Translations under genes and position numbers: made by a program
From: Campylobacterales bacterium
GTDB lineage: Bacteria > Campylobacterota > Campylobacteria > Campylobacterales > Sulfurimonadaceae
Direction: 5' to 3'
Assembly (NCBI GenBank): GCA_014859655.1
Contig: JACUTT010000016.1
Location: 1-43,622, forward strand
Length of the DNA stretch: 43,622 bases
The notes under the pieces: model-generated
What the model saw: the letters and a program-made list of their open reading frames with translations, nothing else
Told to the model about the DNA's origin: nothing
Database searches by the model: none
Shown: positions 1-8,886 of the stretch, one piece after another
How the letters are laid out: every line of letters starts with the position of its first letter
Position numbering within the stretch: position 1 is the stretch's first letter

Positions 1-49
1 CTCCTCTCACCGCCCTCCCGATAGAAATTCTAAACTATTCGTAAAAGTA

Positions 50-72
50 ATATAGTGTTTTTTATACTATAT
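50..72 (+). promoter_or_regulatory. Putative soxX promoter/operator
   Basis: The AT-rich stretch upstream of soxX holds a TATACT hexamer (63-68) that could serve as a -10 box. It overlaps a 7-bp inverted repeat (50-56 with 66-72) that could bind a regulator. A Shine-Dalgarno AAGGAG lies at about 112-117. The promoter assignment is inference from composition and position only. Confidence 0.3.
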
Positions 73-121
73 TTACACAAGGTCGTTAAGATGCCCTCGA
101 AACAATTGAAAAGGAGCTTAT

Positions 122-658
122 ATGAACAAGATACTGACACTTGCAATAACAGCGGCAGCCGTGTTGACCAACACATTTGCTGCTGATGTGCGAAGTGCAA
201 TCGAATCGCCTGACGCAAAAAAGATTCTCAAAAAAGATTATCTGGGTCCGGCTAAAAAATACACAATGCCTGCAGGGTGTATAAGCAATGATCCTGATGC
301 TATAGCACGGGGAAAGTTTATATTTCATAACCTAAACGGCGGCGCCGCAGAAGGCCATTTTCCAAAAGGACTGGCGAAAAAACTGCCTAACGGTGAGGTA
401 AAGCAGTATGGAAACTGTGTCGCCTGCCATAATATCGAAGATGCTCAGGGCGGAGGCAATATCGGTCCGGACCTGACAAACTACAAGGCGTATTTTATGG
501 ATACGAACACACGCGACAATGCGTGGGTATACCAGAAGATCGCAGATCCCCGTATTGACAATGAAAACACACACATGACGATAAATCTCACAACGGGTCT
601 GTTTACAGAAACCGAGATCTGTGAGATGACATCATATATCGTATCTGAAAAAAAATAG
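122..658 (+). CDS. soxX: SoxX, c-type cytochrome subunit of SoxAX
   Basis: Monoheme cytochrome c subunit of the periplasmic SoxAX complex, which attaches thiosulfate oxidatively to the cysteine of SoxY. A Sec signal peptide covers about residues 1-20. One heme-binding motif CVACH is at residues 99-103 and a candidate axial Met is M152 in the NTHMT segment. The length of 178 aa is normal for the family. It is the first gene of soxXYZAB and is followed 10 bp later by soxY. A good AAGGAG ribosome site supports the start. The identification rests on the heme motif, the sequence around GPDLTNY and the operon order. Confidence 0.95.
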   Translation: MNKILTLAITAAAVLTNTFAADVRSAIESPDAKKILKKDYLGPAKKYTMPAGCISNDPDAIARGKFIFHNLNGGAAEGHFPKGLAKKLPNGEVKQYGNCVACHNIEDAQGGGNIGPDLTNYKAYFMDTNTRDNAWVYQKIADPRIDNENTHMTINLTTGLFTETEICEMTSYIVSEKK

Positions 659-668
659 AGGAGAGACA

Positions 669-1145
669 ATGCAAAGAAGATCATTTATAAAAGGTTTCGG
701 TGTCGTACTTGCCGCATCAGCGGTTGTTCCGGTAACGATGATGGCCGAAGAGGCAAAAAAAGCGCCTGTACAGAGTCCAAACAAGATGAATATAGACAGC
801 GCGATAAAAGCGATAACAGGTGGCAAAGCCCTTGTTCCTTCAAGTAAGATAGAGTTTAAAGCACCCGAGATCGCGGAAAACGGAGCGGTTGTACCGGTGA
901 AAATCACGGTAGAGAGCCCAATGACAAAAGATGACTATGTCAAAGCCATCCACATTCTTGCTAAAAAGAATGGAAATGTACGCTGTACGGATATCTTTTT
1001 AACCCCGGCAAACGGCACGGCGCACTTTGCGACACGTATCAAACTCGGAGAGACCCAGGATATTCTTGTTATCGCACAGATGAGTGACGGCACATTTTTA
1101 AGCGCAACTCAAAATGTCAAAGTGACCATCGGCGGATGCGGTTGA
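669..1145 (+). CDS. soxY: SoxY, sulfur carrier subunit
   Basis: Carrier protein that holds sulfur intermediates on a C-terminal cysteine during periplasmic thiosulfate oxidation; it works as a SoxYZ heterodimer. The N-terminus has a Tat-type signal (RRSFIKG followed by a hydrophobic stretch). The protein ends in the hallmark GGCG swinging-arm motif with the carrier cysteine at residue 157 of 158. It lies between soxX and soxZ on the same strand with a GAGGAGAG ribosome site just upstream. SoxZ has no export signal, so SoxYZ is presumably exported together by Tat, as is known for this family. Confidence 0.96.
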   Translation: MQRRSFIKGFGVVLAASAVVPVTMMAEEAKKAPVQSPNKMNIDSAIKAITGGKALVPSSKIEFKAPEIAENGAVVPVKITVESPMTKDDYVKAIHILAKKNGNVRCTDIFLTPANGTAHFATRIKLGETQDILVIAQMSDGTFLSATQNVKVTIGGCG

Positions 1146-1197
1146 TCTTCCGCTCTAAATCAGTAAAAAAAAATAACAATAACAAGAGAGGCTTAAC

Positions 1198-1533
1198 ATG
1201 GGAAAAGTAAAATCGTTGATTAAAATCAAACCGAATAAATACAACACAGGTGATATCGTAAAAGTCGATTTCATGGTAATGCACCCAATGGAAACAGGTA
1301 TGCGAACAGACAAGCAAACAGGCAAATTAGTCCCTGCGGATTATATCAATGAAGTAAAATTCTTCTTTAATGATGCGCTGATTACGAACATGTCCGTTTG
1401 GGAGACCGTGTCGACAAATCCTGTTTTTACGATAAATTTCAAAGTCCCATCTGAGGGAACATTAAAGGTGGTCTTCAAAGATAACAAGGGCAGCACAAAC
1501 GAACAAAGTACGAAAATCAAGCCGAAAGGATAA
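1198..1533 (+). CDS. soxZ: SoxZ, partner of SoxY
   Basis: Immunoglobulin-fold partner of the sulfur carrier SoxY, needed for presenting the carrier arm to SoxAX and SoxB. The protein is 111 aa, has no signal peptide and carries the family-like segment DFMVMHPMETGMR near residue 23. It is preceded by an A-rich gap and a GAGAGG ribosome site, and soxA begins three bases after its stop. Position, size and sequence pattern agree with SoxZ. Confidence 0.95.
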   Translation: MGKVKSLIKIKPNKYNTGDIVKVDFMVMHPMETGMRTDKQTGKLVPADYINEVKFFFNDALITNMSVWETVSTNPVFTINFKVPSEGTLKVVFKDNKGSTNEQSTKIKPKG

Positions 1534-1536
1534 TTG

Positions 1537-2301
1537 ATGAAAAAAACCTTAATTCTATTGGCCGCTTCGGCTGCATTGGCATTTGGAGGCGAGCAGTTTT
1601 CGATGAGTGATGCTGACCGTGCGATGTATGCAGAGATGCTTGAGTCCAACCCAGCAGAGATGTTTGTCGCGGGGGGTGCTGATCTGCTTGAGGAGCATTG
1701 CGGCGGAGATGCCGGCCTTGCAAAATTTCTTGATGTCAGCGAAGAGAAGCTCCCGGAGTATATCGCGGGTTTTCCACGCTATGTGAAGAAACTTGAGGGT
1801 GTCGTAGCGCTTGACCAGGTCCTTCAGGCTCTAATGGCGCAGAACAAGCAGAAGCCATTTGCCCTCAAAAGCGCTGAGATGTTCGCGATGTCTGCTTATG
1901 CGAAGTCAATCGCAAATGATGTCGAAATCAACATAGACGTCACGGCAAACGCGCCGATGAAAAAAGCCTATGCCCTGGGCAAAGAGGTGTATGAAACAAA
2001 ACGCGGCGGACGCGGGCTTGCGTGTTTGAGCTGCCACTCTTCTGACGTGATCGGTTCCATACTTCGTACCCAGCCCCTTCCTGACCTGGGTGATGCCGAG
2101 TCAAACTCCGGCGGAACATGGCCGGCATACCGCATGACAAAGTCATCACTGACAACGATTCAGAAACGTTTTCAGGGATGCATGCAAAACGCGCTTTTGG
2201 CGGTGATCCCTCTTGGTTCAGAAGAGATGGTGGCGCTGGAAGTCTATATTACAAATTTGGGCAAGGGTAACGCAATAGCGATACCCGGTCTTAAACGTTA
2301 A
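1537..2301 (+). CDS. soxA: SoxA, monoheme-type cytochrome subunit of SoxAX
   Basis: Catalytic cytochrome subunit of SoxAX. The start is taken at the ATG at 1537, which sits seven bases after GAAAGGA; a TTG three bases earlier is also possible. A signal peptide covers residues 1-17. Only one CxxCH motif is present (CLSCH, residues 163-167), so this is a monoheme SoxA rather than the diheme form. The cysteine in FQGCM (C215) matches the expected heme-ligand/active-site cysteine. An additional Cys at residue 55 lies in the N-terminal domain. It is translationally close to soxZ and followed 10 bp later by soxB. Confidence 0.94.
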   Translation: MKKTLILLAASAALAFGGEQFSMSDADRAMYAEMLESNPAEMFVAGGADLLEEHCGGDAGLAKFLDVSEEKLPEYIAGFPRYVKKLEGVVALDQVLQALMAQNKQKPFALKSAEMFAMSAYAKSIANDVEINIDVTANAPMKKAYALGKEVYETKRGGRGLACLSCHSSDVIGSILRTQPLPDLGDAESNSGGTWPAYRMTKSSLTTIQKRFQGCMQNALLAVIPLGSEEMVALEVYITNLGKGNAIAIPGLKR

Positions 2302-2311
2302 GGGAAAACAG

Positions 2312-4081
2312 ATGGATATATCACGAAGAGATTTTATGCAGATTGCAACGGCATTGGGTCTGGTAACGGTTGCAGGCGGTTGTGCCCAGGCTGTTCCGGG
2401 CAAAAACCCCGCGAATGTAGGCCTTAAAGATCTGTATGACTTTAATGCAAAAGGGAAGCTGACACTGCTGCACATGTGCGATCTGCATGCGCACATCAAG
2501 CCTCTGTACTGGAGAGAGCCGTCGACGCTGATCTCCGCACCCAACCTAGTGGGAACACCGGGCTTCTTGTGCGGTGAAGCCTTCTCCAAGCATTATGGTC
2601 TGGAGCCTAGCTCTCTGGACGCTTATTTTGATACGCACACGGATTTTGAGGCACTGGCCAATAAGTTCGGTAAAATGGGCGGTGTTGCGCATATGAAGAC
2701 GCTTGTAAATGAGATCAGGCGTCAGCGCGGCGAAGAGAACGTTCTCTTTCTGGACTCGGGCGATACCTGGCAGGGAACGGGCGTTGCGCTCAAAACCGGC
2801 GGTGAGGCGATCGTAAAAGTGCAGAACTACCTCGGTATCGAGGTTATGGTCGGACACTGGGAGTTTACCTACGGCAAAGAGCGGGTCAAAGAGCTTGCAG
2901 AGATGATGGATGCGAAGTTTATCTCGCAAAATGTCGTTGGGAATGATCCTTTTGCCGACGAATATGAAGAGCTGATCTTTGAACCCTACACGATAGAAGA
3001 ACGCGGCGGAGCAAAGATCGGTATTATCGGTCAGTCGTTTCCGTTTACGTCAACGGCAAACCCCAAAGAGTTTACAGAAGGCTGGAGCTTCGGCCTGCGT
3101 CTTGATACACTTCAAGAGTATGTGGACGAGCTTCGAGATGAGCATAAGGTCGACTGTATTGTCGTTCTCTCGCATGATGGCTTCAGCGTGGATCAGGAAG
3201 TTGCACGCCAGGTTAACGGCATCGACTTTATTCTAAGCGGCCATACCCATGACCCTTCGCCGCAGCCGATTGTGATCAATGACACGGTCATTATGATAGC
3301 AGGAAGCCACGGCAAATACATCGGCCGTCTGGATATCGATATTGAAAAGGGGAAGGTCAAGGATTATGAGTACAAGCTGATTCCGATCGCTTCAAACATC
3401 ATCCCGGCAGATCCCGAAGGTGAAAAACTTGTCAATGAGCTCTATGCGCCTTTTGACGCGGAGCTCAACGAGGTCCTGGGCAAAACCAAAGGGCTTCTGT
3501 ATAAGCGCGACACCTTCCACTCGACCTTCGATCAGCTGATCAATGATGCGATCATGGATGAGATGAAGTCTGAGATCTCCTTTACGCCGGGATACCGCTG
3601 GGGAACTACGGTACTTTCGGGCGGCGATATTTTGATGGACAATGTCTACGAGATGTGCGGGATAACCTATCCCAATGTCTACACCTTCGAGCTTAATGGG
3701 GCGAAAATCGCGAGCCTGCTTGAGGATATCGCCGATAATGTTTTCAACGCCAACCCGCTTTATCAGCAGGGCGGCGACATGAGCCGTCTTGGCGGCATGA
3801 CTTATGACATCAAAGTCTCGGGCAAGGCGGGAAAACGCATCAGCAATATTCTTGTCGGCGGCAAGGCGCTTGAGCCTGAGCGTATTTACAGCGTCTCATC
3901 CTGGGGCGGCAATCTTCAAAATGCAGGATCAAATCTGCAAACAGAGAAGATTCGTCCGGTCTATGATGTGACACGCGACTACATCAAACGTCAAAAAGTA
4001 GTCAATGTCAGCAACGAAAGCAATGTCCGCATACTCGATTATGACTGCGGATGTCCGGTAAAAGGGAAGATGAGCTGCTAA
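2312..4081 (+). CDS. soxB: SoxB, thiosulfohydrolase
   Basis: Manganese-dependent hydrolase that releases sulfate from SoxY-bound thiosulfonate. The N-terminus carries a Tat signal (RRDFMQ at residues 5-10). The metallophosphoesterase-type ligands are visible as D57-x-H59, DSGDTWQGTG, the SoxB-typical GHWEFTYG, and GHTHDP with H311 and H313. The C-terminal 5'-nucleotidase-like domain follows. At 589 aa it has the usual family length. It closes the soxXYZAB run and a stem-loop lies about 20 bp after the stop. The last residues are cysteine-rich (DCGC...SC), which is a small oddity. Confidence 0.96.
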   Translation: MDISRRDFMQIATALGLVTVAGGCAQAVPGKNPANVGLKDLYDFNAKGKLTLLHMCDLHAHIKPLYWREPSTLISAPNLVGTPGFLCGEAFSKHYGLEPSSLDAYFDTHTDFEALANKFGKMGGVAHMKTLVNEIRRQRGEENVLFLDSGDTWQGTGVALKTGGEAIVKVQNYLGIEVMVGHWEFTYGKERVKELAEMMDAKFISQNVVGNDPFADEYEELIFEPYTIEERGGAKIGIIGQSFPFTSTANPKEFTEGWSFGLRLDTLQEYVDELRDEHKVDCIVVLSHDGFSVDQEVARQVNGIDFILSGHTHDPSPQPIVINDTVIMIAGSHGKYIGRLDIDIEKGKVKDYEYKLIPIASNIIPADPEGEKLVNELYAPFDAELNEVLGKTKGLLYKRDTFHSTFDQLINDAIMDEMKSEISFTPGYRWGTTVLSGGDILMDNVYEMCGITYPNVYTFELNGAKIASLLEDIADNVFNANPLYQQGGDMSRLGGMTYDIKVSGKAGKRISNILVGGKALEPERIYSVSSWGGNLQNAGSNLQTEKIRPVYDVTRDYIKRQKVVNVSNESNVRILDYDCGCPVKGKMSC

Positions 4082-4099
4082 GAGGCACATCGCCTCTGG

Positions 4100-4141
4100 T
4101 CGGCATCTTCGATAACACAGAGCTGCTATGGAAGATGCCGA
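4100..4141 (+). terminator. Stem-loop after soxB
   Basis: A perfect 11-bp inverted repeat (4100-4110 with 4131-4141, TCGGCATCTTC arms) encloses a 20-base loop directly after soxB; a smaller GAGGC/GCCTC hairpin precedes it at 4082-4096. There is no T-run, so it may be an RNA-stabilising 3' end or an attenuator rather than a classical intrinsic terminator. The rest of 4142-4260 shows nothing recognisable. Confidence 0.45.
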
Positions 4142-4254
4142 TTAGAGAAGTATGCGGCGTTAAAAGCATGTGATGATTTTAGGTTTAGAGTCGTTGATGT
4201 GGTTTGAGGAGAGAACAGTGGGTGCTGCTCTCAGTCCGTAAGTATCTAGATTAT

Positions 4255-4302
4255 AATTCATACTTTATAATTATATATGCTTATCATTGAATTAAGATAA
4301 GG
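4255..4302 (+). promoter_or_regulatory. Porin promoter region with inverted repeat overlapping the ribosome site
   Basis: AT-rich DNA with TATAAT-like hexamers near 4252-4272 precedes the porin gene. A 6-bp inverted repeat CTTATC/GATAAG (4280-4285 and 4296-4301) ends within the Shine-Dalgarno AAGG, so a bound repressor would cover the ribosome-site DNA. The repeat is visible; the regulatory role is inference. Confidence 0.35.
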
Positions 4303-4308
4303 TTATGA

Positions 4309-5814
4309 ATGAAAACGAATAATACTATTAAAATGGCTGCAGCAGCAGCTGCGTGTTTACTGCTTGCAACTTCAGTAAATGCTGATGAGACAAAACCAAA
4401 GAGAAGTTTAAAAAATGACATGAGAGTTGTCTATAACGAGCTTCCACCAAGTGCAGACAACATCACTGATGCGTTCGCAAACGGTATGTTTTACGGACGT
4501 TTAAGAACGAACGCATTTAGATGGGATTGGAAAGACGATGCAAATGGCGACAACAAAGCATTTGGTCTTGGCGGCAGCTTGACTTATAAATCAGCACCGC
4601 TGTATGGTGTAAGCGTGACAACATCACTTTACTACTCAAGCAGCCCATTTTCTGAATTACGCCAAGACAGTGGCGATGTAGGAAGTGTAAAATCAGGAAA
4701 AGATACCTTCAGCCGCTACAACGTAAGTCAGATTGGTGACTGGCAAATGGCTGTACTTGCGGAAGCGTATGTGCAGTATAACTTTTCAAAAACAGATTTT
4801 AAACTTGGTCGCCAGATCTTTGAATCGGCACTTACGGCTTCGAATGATACAAAAATGATCCCGAACACGTTTGAGGGTATCAGTGTTGAATCAAAAGATC
4901 TTCCAAAAACAACACTTAAAGCTGCTTACTTTACAGCACAGAAGCTGCGTGACCACACGACTTTTCATGACGTTTTAACATTTGGAACAGAGATGAACAA
5001 TGACAACAGAGGCGACTGGAACAACAACGATGACTCGGGTGTTCATAGAGGGATTAGCTATGCTAAACTTACAGCCGCAGGAAAAGATGTAGAGAACTCT
5101 TTGATCGTTCTAGCTGTATCAAACGAATCGATTGCAAATTTAAAAGCGGACCTTACGTATACGGCAGTGCCGGACATGATCTCTTCGCTTATCGCAGAGC
5201 TTAACTATAAAATCCCAGTTGGGAACTTGACGGTTACTCCGGGTGTGCGTTATATGAAACAGATGGATGACGGTGCGGGTGCAATCGGCGGAGCGAGTTT
5301 AGCTGGTGATGTTACTGATGCCAATGCTGCAGCAAAAGGTTATACACAAGGTGATTCTTTGGATTCTTCACTTTGGATGGCCCGTTTGGCAGTCGCTTCC
5401 GGAGCGTTTAAGGGGCATGTCGGATACTCAAAAGTAGCAGACGAGGGTGACATCGTCGCGCCATGGAGAGGTTTCCCGACAGGCGGCTATACGCGTGCGA
5501 TGGCACAGGTCAACTGGAAAGCAAATGCAGAGTCTGTAATGGCTGAAGCGCAATATGACTTTGGAAAAGCGAAGATCTTGGAGGGCTTTAGTACAATAGC
5601 CCGTTATGCAATCCAAGATTCAGACGAAGCAAAACAAGCCTCAGGCGGACAAGCGGATTTAACAACGATCCATGTGGACCTCAAACAACAAATCAACCCG
5701 CAGCTTGATGCGAAATTCCGTTTAGGTGTTATCACCGCTGATGCACGTACAACAGATGGCAAAGATCATGACTCATACAATGAGTACCGTTTTGAATTAA
5801 ACTACCTCTTCTAA
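4309..5814 (+). CDS. Outer-membrane porin, OprD-like (Opr family)
   Basis: Beta-barrel channel of about 501 aa. A signal peptide (residues 1-25, ending near VNADE) is followed by alternating amphipathic strands and a C-terminal aromatic strand ending in LNYLF, typical of BAM-inserted barrels. Segments such as GMFYGRLRTN and FKLGRQIFESAL resemble the Opr-family porins common in Campylobacterota. It lies between soxB and a metallo-beta-lactamase-fold gene with a 12-bp gap to the latter, suggesting co-transcription. Its location invites the idea that it admits thiosulfate or a related anion, but nothing in the sequence fixes the substrate. Confidence 0.85.
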   Translation: MKTNNTIKMAAAAAACLLLATSVNADETKPKRSLKNDMRVVYNELPPSADNITDAFANGMFYGRLRTNAFRWDWKDDANGDNKAFGLGGSLTYKSAPLYGVSVTTSLYYSSSPFSELRQDSGDVGSVKSGKDTFSRYNVSQIGDWQMAVLAEAYVQYNFSKTDFKLGRQIFESALTASNDTKMIPNTFEGISVESKDLPKTTLKAAYFTAQKLRDHTTFHDVLTFGTEMNNDNRGDWNNNDDSGVHRGISYAKLTAAGKDVENSLIVLAVSNESIANLKADLTYTAVPDMISSLIAELNYKIPVGNLTVTPGVRYMKQMDDGAGAIGGASLAGDVTDANAAAKGYTQGDSLDSSLWMARLAVASGAFKGHVGYSKVADEGDIVAPWRGFPTGGYTRAMAQVNWKANAESVMAEAQYDFGKAKILEGFSTIARYAIQDSDEAKQASGGQADLTTIHVDLKQQINPQLDAKFRLGVITADARTTDGKDHDSYNEYRFELNYLF

Positions 5815-5826
5815 GAAGGACAACAG

Positions 5827-6726
5827 ATGAAATTACTCGGAGTGTGGCTTGCACTAGCAAGCCTTCTTTTAGCCTTTGACTATCAACTCAAGCCGCAAGA
5901 TGTGGGCGAGGGGATATACTGCTATTTTGGAAAACCCGAGGTAATGGACACGAACAACAACGGCAATATGGTCAACTCCTGTTTTGTCGACATGGGTAAG
6001 GAGTGGCTCGTTATAGACAGCGGACCGACCTACCTCTACGCCAAAGAGGCGTATGCACAGATCTGCCGTATCAAAGAGCTTCCCGTCAAACATGTCATCA
6101 ACACGCATGTGCATGATGACCACTGGCTGGGAAACGGCTATTACAAAGAACTCGGAGCTACCATTTTGGGTTCTTCGGCCTTTGAGGAGATCTCTCCTGA
6201 TGAAGCCACACGAATGCAAAACCGTATCTCTGCGCAAGCCTACGTATTGACATCCCCCAAGATCCCTGATAGGTACATCCAGGGTGAAAAAAAGATTTCA
6301 ATCGCCAATGAAACGCTGATCTTGAAGCATGTTGAGGGCTCTGCCCACAGCCATAGCGACCTCTACCTCTACCTTCCCTCGCGCAAGGCGCTCTTTGCCG
6401 GGGACCTTGTCTTTAATGACCGCATCCCTTCCCTGCGCGACGGCGACATCAGCGGATGGATCTCTGTTTTGGAAGGGATAAAAAATATGGACCTAAATAT
6501 TATTGTCGGCGGACACGGCGTGCGTACTGACAAGCAGGCGGCCGACTTTACCCTGGCCTATCTCAAAGAGATGAAGCAGGGCATAAAAGAGGTGCTTGCA
6601 CGCGGCGGGGATCTCTCCGATGCGGTCAAATCGCTTCGCATGGGCACTTATGAGAATTCCAAGTTTTATGAAGAGGCGCATCGGGCCAATATCAATGCGG
6701 CGTTTCAGATGCTGGAGTGGGAGTGA
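5827..6726 (+). CDS. Periplasmic metallo-beta-lactamase-fold hydrolase, SoxH-like
   Basis: Zinc-type MBL-fold protein of 299 aa with a short signal peptide (residues 1-17). The first metal motif THVHDDHW gives H94, H96, D98 and H99; the later GSAHSHSD and AGDLVF segments supply the third His and bridging Asp, and GGHG near the end supplies the last His. SoxH and related quinoprotein-relay hydrolases have this architecture and occur in sox loci. The spacing of 12 bp after the porin and the overlap with the next gene suggest one operon. The substrate is unknown; a glutathione- or sulfane-type thioester is possible but not shown. Confidence 0.8.
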   Translation: MKLLGVWLALASLLLAFDYQLKPQDVGEGIYCYFGKPEVMDTNNNGNMVNSCFVDMGKEWLVIDSGPTYLYAKEAYAQICRIKELPVKHVINTHVHDDHWLGNGYYKELGATILGSSAFEEISPDEATRMQNRISAQAYVLTSPKIPDRYIQGEKKISIANETLILKHVEGSAHSHSDLYLYLPSRKALFAGDLVFNDRIPSLRDGDISGWISVLEGIKNMDLNIIVGGHGVRTDKQAADFTLAYLKEMKQGIKEVLARGGDLSDAVKSLRMGTYENSKFYEEAHRANINAAFQMLEWE

Positions 6727-7121
6727 GCAGAGTAGTTCGTCTTCTTATAGCGGCCTTTGCTATAACGGCGACCTCTCTTTGCGCCGGGGGAACACAGTGG
6801 CGAAGCTGGGATATGGCGCTTGAAGAGGCCGCATTGACGCAGAAGATCATCATGGTCGACGCGGTCAAAGATGGGTGCCGTTTCTGCACGCGGATGGAGA
6901 AAAATGTTTTTGAGGATGCCCAGATGGCGGCGTATCTTGAAAAACGGTTTATTCCGGTCAAGATCAACCTTTCACACAGCACCATGCCAATGGGGATCAG
7001 CGTGCAGGTAATGCCCAGCTTTTACTTCTTTACGGCAGATAAGAAACTGATAAAAACGATACAGGGTTCATGGAACCAAGAAGATTTTACGGATCTTCTG
7101 GATAATATCAGAGCAGACTAA
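6723..7121 (+). CDS. Thioredoxin-fold periplasmic protein (SoxW-like)
   Basis: Small thioredoxin-like protein of about 132 aa with a signal peptide and a CRFC redox motif around residue 52. A cis-Pro segment (VMPSFYFF) is present, as in thioredoxin folds. The start is uncertain: GTG at 6723 overlaps the upstream stop as GTGA and has GGAG before it, while a GTG at 6717 is in the same frame. Its place after the SoxH-like gene suggests it keeps cysteines of the Sox system, for example SoxY, in the reduced state, as proposed for SoxW. That role is inference; it could equally serve cytochrome c maturation. Confidence 0.8.
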   Translation: MSRVVRLLIAAFAITATSLCAGGTQWRSWDMALEEAALTQKIIMVDAVKDGCRFCTRMEKNVFEDAQMAAYLEKRFIPVKINLSHSTMPMGISVQVMPSFYFFTADKKLIKTIQGSWNQEDFTDLLDNIRAD

Positions 7122-7145
7122 TTCCAGATCCATACGGAGGAAAAG

Positions 7146-7583
7146 ATGAAAACGATACTGCTGTTTATATGCCTTGCAATGGCTTCTGCGCTTCCGGCAG
7201 AAACACTCTTTGCCGAGCCTAAACCCTCGTTTGATAAGCCCCGTCAGATACTTTTTAGTATTTCAGGCGGGAGCGATGAGGAGATCCACCATGTGCTGAG
7301 TACGGCCAATAATATCTTGAAGTTCTACGGACCTGAAAATGTAAATATGCGCATTATAGCCTACTACCACGGCATACGCGGCCTCTTAAAAAAAGAGAAA
7401 GACATCGCTGTGCGTGTGGATGCTCTGATGCAGTATGATGTCGAGTTTATCGCCTGCGGCAATACGATGCGCACGAAAAAGATAGAGGAATCAGAACTTG
7501 TCGAGGGCTCGCAGATGGTCACTGCAGGCATCGCTGAAATCATTGAGCGTGTTAAAGAGGGGTGGATCTACATCAAACTTTAG
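7146..7583 (+). CDS. DsrE/DsrF-like family protein, exported
   Basis: Protein of 145 aa with an N-terminal signal-like segment (residues 1-19) followed by a DsrE-like alpha/beta domain: VLSTANNILKFYG, VNMRIIAYYHGIRGL, and the conserved cysteine region FIACGNTM with C104. DsrE-type proteins carry persulfide sulfur on such a cysteine. It is the last gene of the sox-side block and a small stem-loop follows. An exported DsrE-like protein next to sox genes is a reasonable candidate for a periplasmic sulfur carrier, but no catalytic evidence is visible. Confidence 0.8.
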   Translation: MKTILLFICLAMASALPAETLFAEPKPSFDKPRQILFSISGGSDEEIHHVLSTANNILKFYGPENVNMRIIAYYHGIRGLLKKEKDIAVRVDALMQYDVEFIACGNTMRTKKIEESELVEGSQMVTAGIAEIIERVKEGWIYIKL

Positions 7584-7617
7584 TGTCTTGCTCAGGCCTG
7601 GCAATCTTGCTTAAACC

Positions 7618-7640
7618 AAGCCTCAACGCAGGCTTTTACA
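7618..7640 (+). terminator. Small terminator-like hairpin after the DsrE-like gene
   Basis: AAGCCT/AGGCTT arms (7618-7623, 7630-7635) with a 6-base loop are followed by TTT. It overlaps the end of the convergent prfA gene, so it probably ends the rightward sox-side transcript. Confidence 0.4.
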
Positions 7641-8703
7641 GCCCGGCGTCTTTTATCTTCTCGGCTTGATAGTGGGCCTGTAGAGGTTCGATGATCTCGT
7701 CCATATATCCCGCACCCAGGATCTCATTGAGACGGTAGAGGGTGAGGTTGATGCGGTGGTCTGAGATACGGTTCTGCGGGTAGTTGTAGGTACGGATACG
7801 ACCGCTTCTGTCGCCTGAACCGACCTGCTCTTTACGCGCTGCCCCGTCGGCTTCCATCTTCTCTTGCATCTCAAGGTCATACAGGCGGGCCTTGAGAACC
7901 TTCATCGCCTTCTCCTTGTTCTTGTGCTGGGACTTTTGATCCTGGTTGGTAACGACAAGACCGGTCGGAAGGTGGGTGATGCGCACGGCCGAATCGGTGG
8001 TATTGACCGACTGTCCGCCGCAGCCCGAAGAACGCATAACGTCGATCTTGAGGTCGCTTGGATTGATGTCGATCTCGACGTCATCGACCTCTGGCATGAT
8101 CGCCACGGTAATCGCGGAGGTGTGAACACGCCCCTGTGATTCCGTCGCGGGAACGCGCTGGACGCGGTGAATACCTGATTCGTGTTTCAAGTAGCTGTAG
8201 ACCTTTTCGCCTTTGACCAGGGCAATGATCTCTTTGTGCCCGCCGGCGTCGCCTTCGGAGGCAGACATGATCTCTATCTTCCACCCCTTGAGCTCGGCGT
8301 AGCGAGTGTAGGCGGCAAATAAGTTGCCCACAAAGATAGCCGCTTCATCTCCGCCCGCACCGGCGCGGATCTCAAGATAGATATTTCTGTCATCATTGGG
8401 GTCTTGCGGGACGAGAAGGGCTCTTATCTCATCTTCGAGCACACTGACCTTAGGTTCGAGCTCTCGCAGCTCCTCTTTGGCCAGCTCGGCCATTTCGGGA
8501 TCATTGACCATCTCTCTGTTGTCTTTGATGTCTTGTAGAAGTGTTGAGTATTCGTTTGCTTTGTCTACGATAGGCAGCAGGTGTGACTGTTCTTTGGAGA
8601 GTTCGGTCATCTTTTTAATATCGGAAGAGATGTCGGGAGCGCTGAGTTTTTCGGTCAGTTCATTGTAGCGTTTGATGAAAGTCTGTAGTTTTGATTGTAA
8701 CAT
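7636..8703 (-). CDS. prfA: Peptide chain release factor 1
   Basis: Class I release factor, 355 aa, recognising UAA and UAG. The catalytic GGQ is at residues 229-231 within SGCGGQSVN, and the codon-recognition region and [18 protein letters not shown] segment are typical of RF1. The start is ATG at 8703. It lies downstream of rpsT on the same strand with a 183-base structured spacer; rpsT-prfA linkage is plausible for co-ordinated translation genes. Confidence 0.97.
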   Translation of the reverse strand: MLQSKLQTFIKRYNELTEKLSAPDISSDIKKMTELSKEQSHLLPIVDKANEYSTLLQDIKDNREMVNDPEMAELAKEELRELEPKVSVLEDEIRALLVPQDPNDDRNIYLEIRAGAGGDEAAIFVGNLFAAYTRYAELKGWKIEIMSASEGDAGGHKEIIALVKGEKVYSYLKHESGIHRVQRVPATESQGRVHTSAITVAIMPEVDDVEIDINPSDLKIDVMRSSGCGGQSVNTTDSAVRITHLPTGLVVTNQDQKSQHKNKEKAMKVLKARLYDLEMQEKMEADGAARKEQVGSGDRSGRIRTYNYPQNRISDHRINLTLYRLNEILGAGYMDEIIEPLQAHYQAEKIKDAGL

Positions 8704-8886
8704 AGGGGGTAGTCTCCAGCTAATGGAAAATGTGGCCTAGCCCAAAAGGCCGGCACGGTGAGGAGGTAATGTGGAAGTGAAAAATGATTTAGATAATAGG
8801 AACTCTTCCATCATTACCTCAAAGACACGGATGTCTTGTCTATCACCACATCACCAGCGCATTAGCGCTCGGATAGTTATAGGCTA
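8704..8886 (-). other. Structured spacer between rpsT and prfA
   Basis: Three hairpins follow one another on this 183-base stretch: AGCGC/GCGCT (8856-8869), AGACA/TGTCT (8823-8836), and a longer one pairing 8763-8777 with 8805-8820 (GAGGTAATG... arms with one bulge). None has a clean T-run in the leftward direction. They may form an rpsT mRNA 3' end, a processing site or a prfA leader. Confidence 0.45.
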
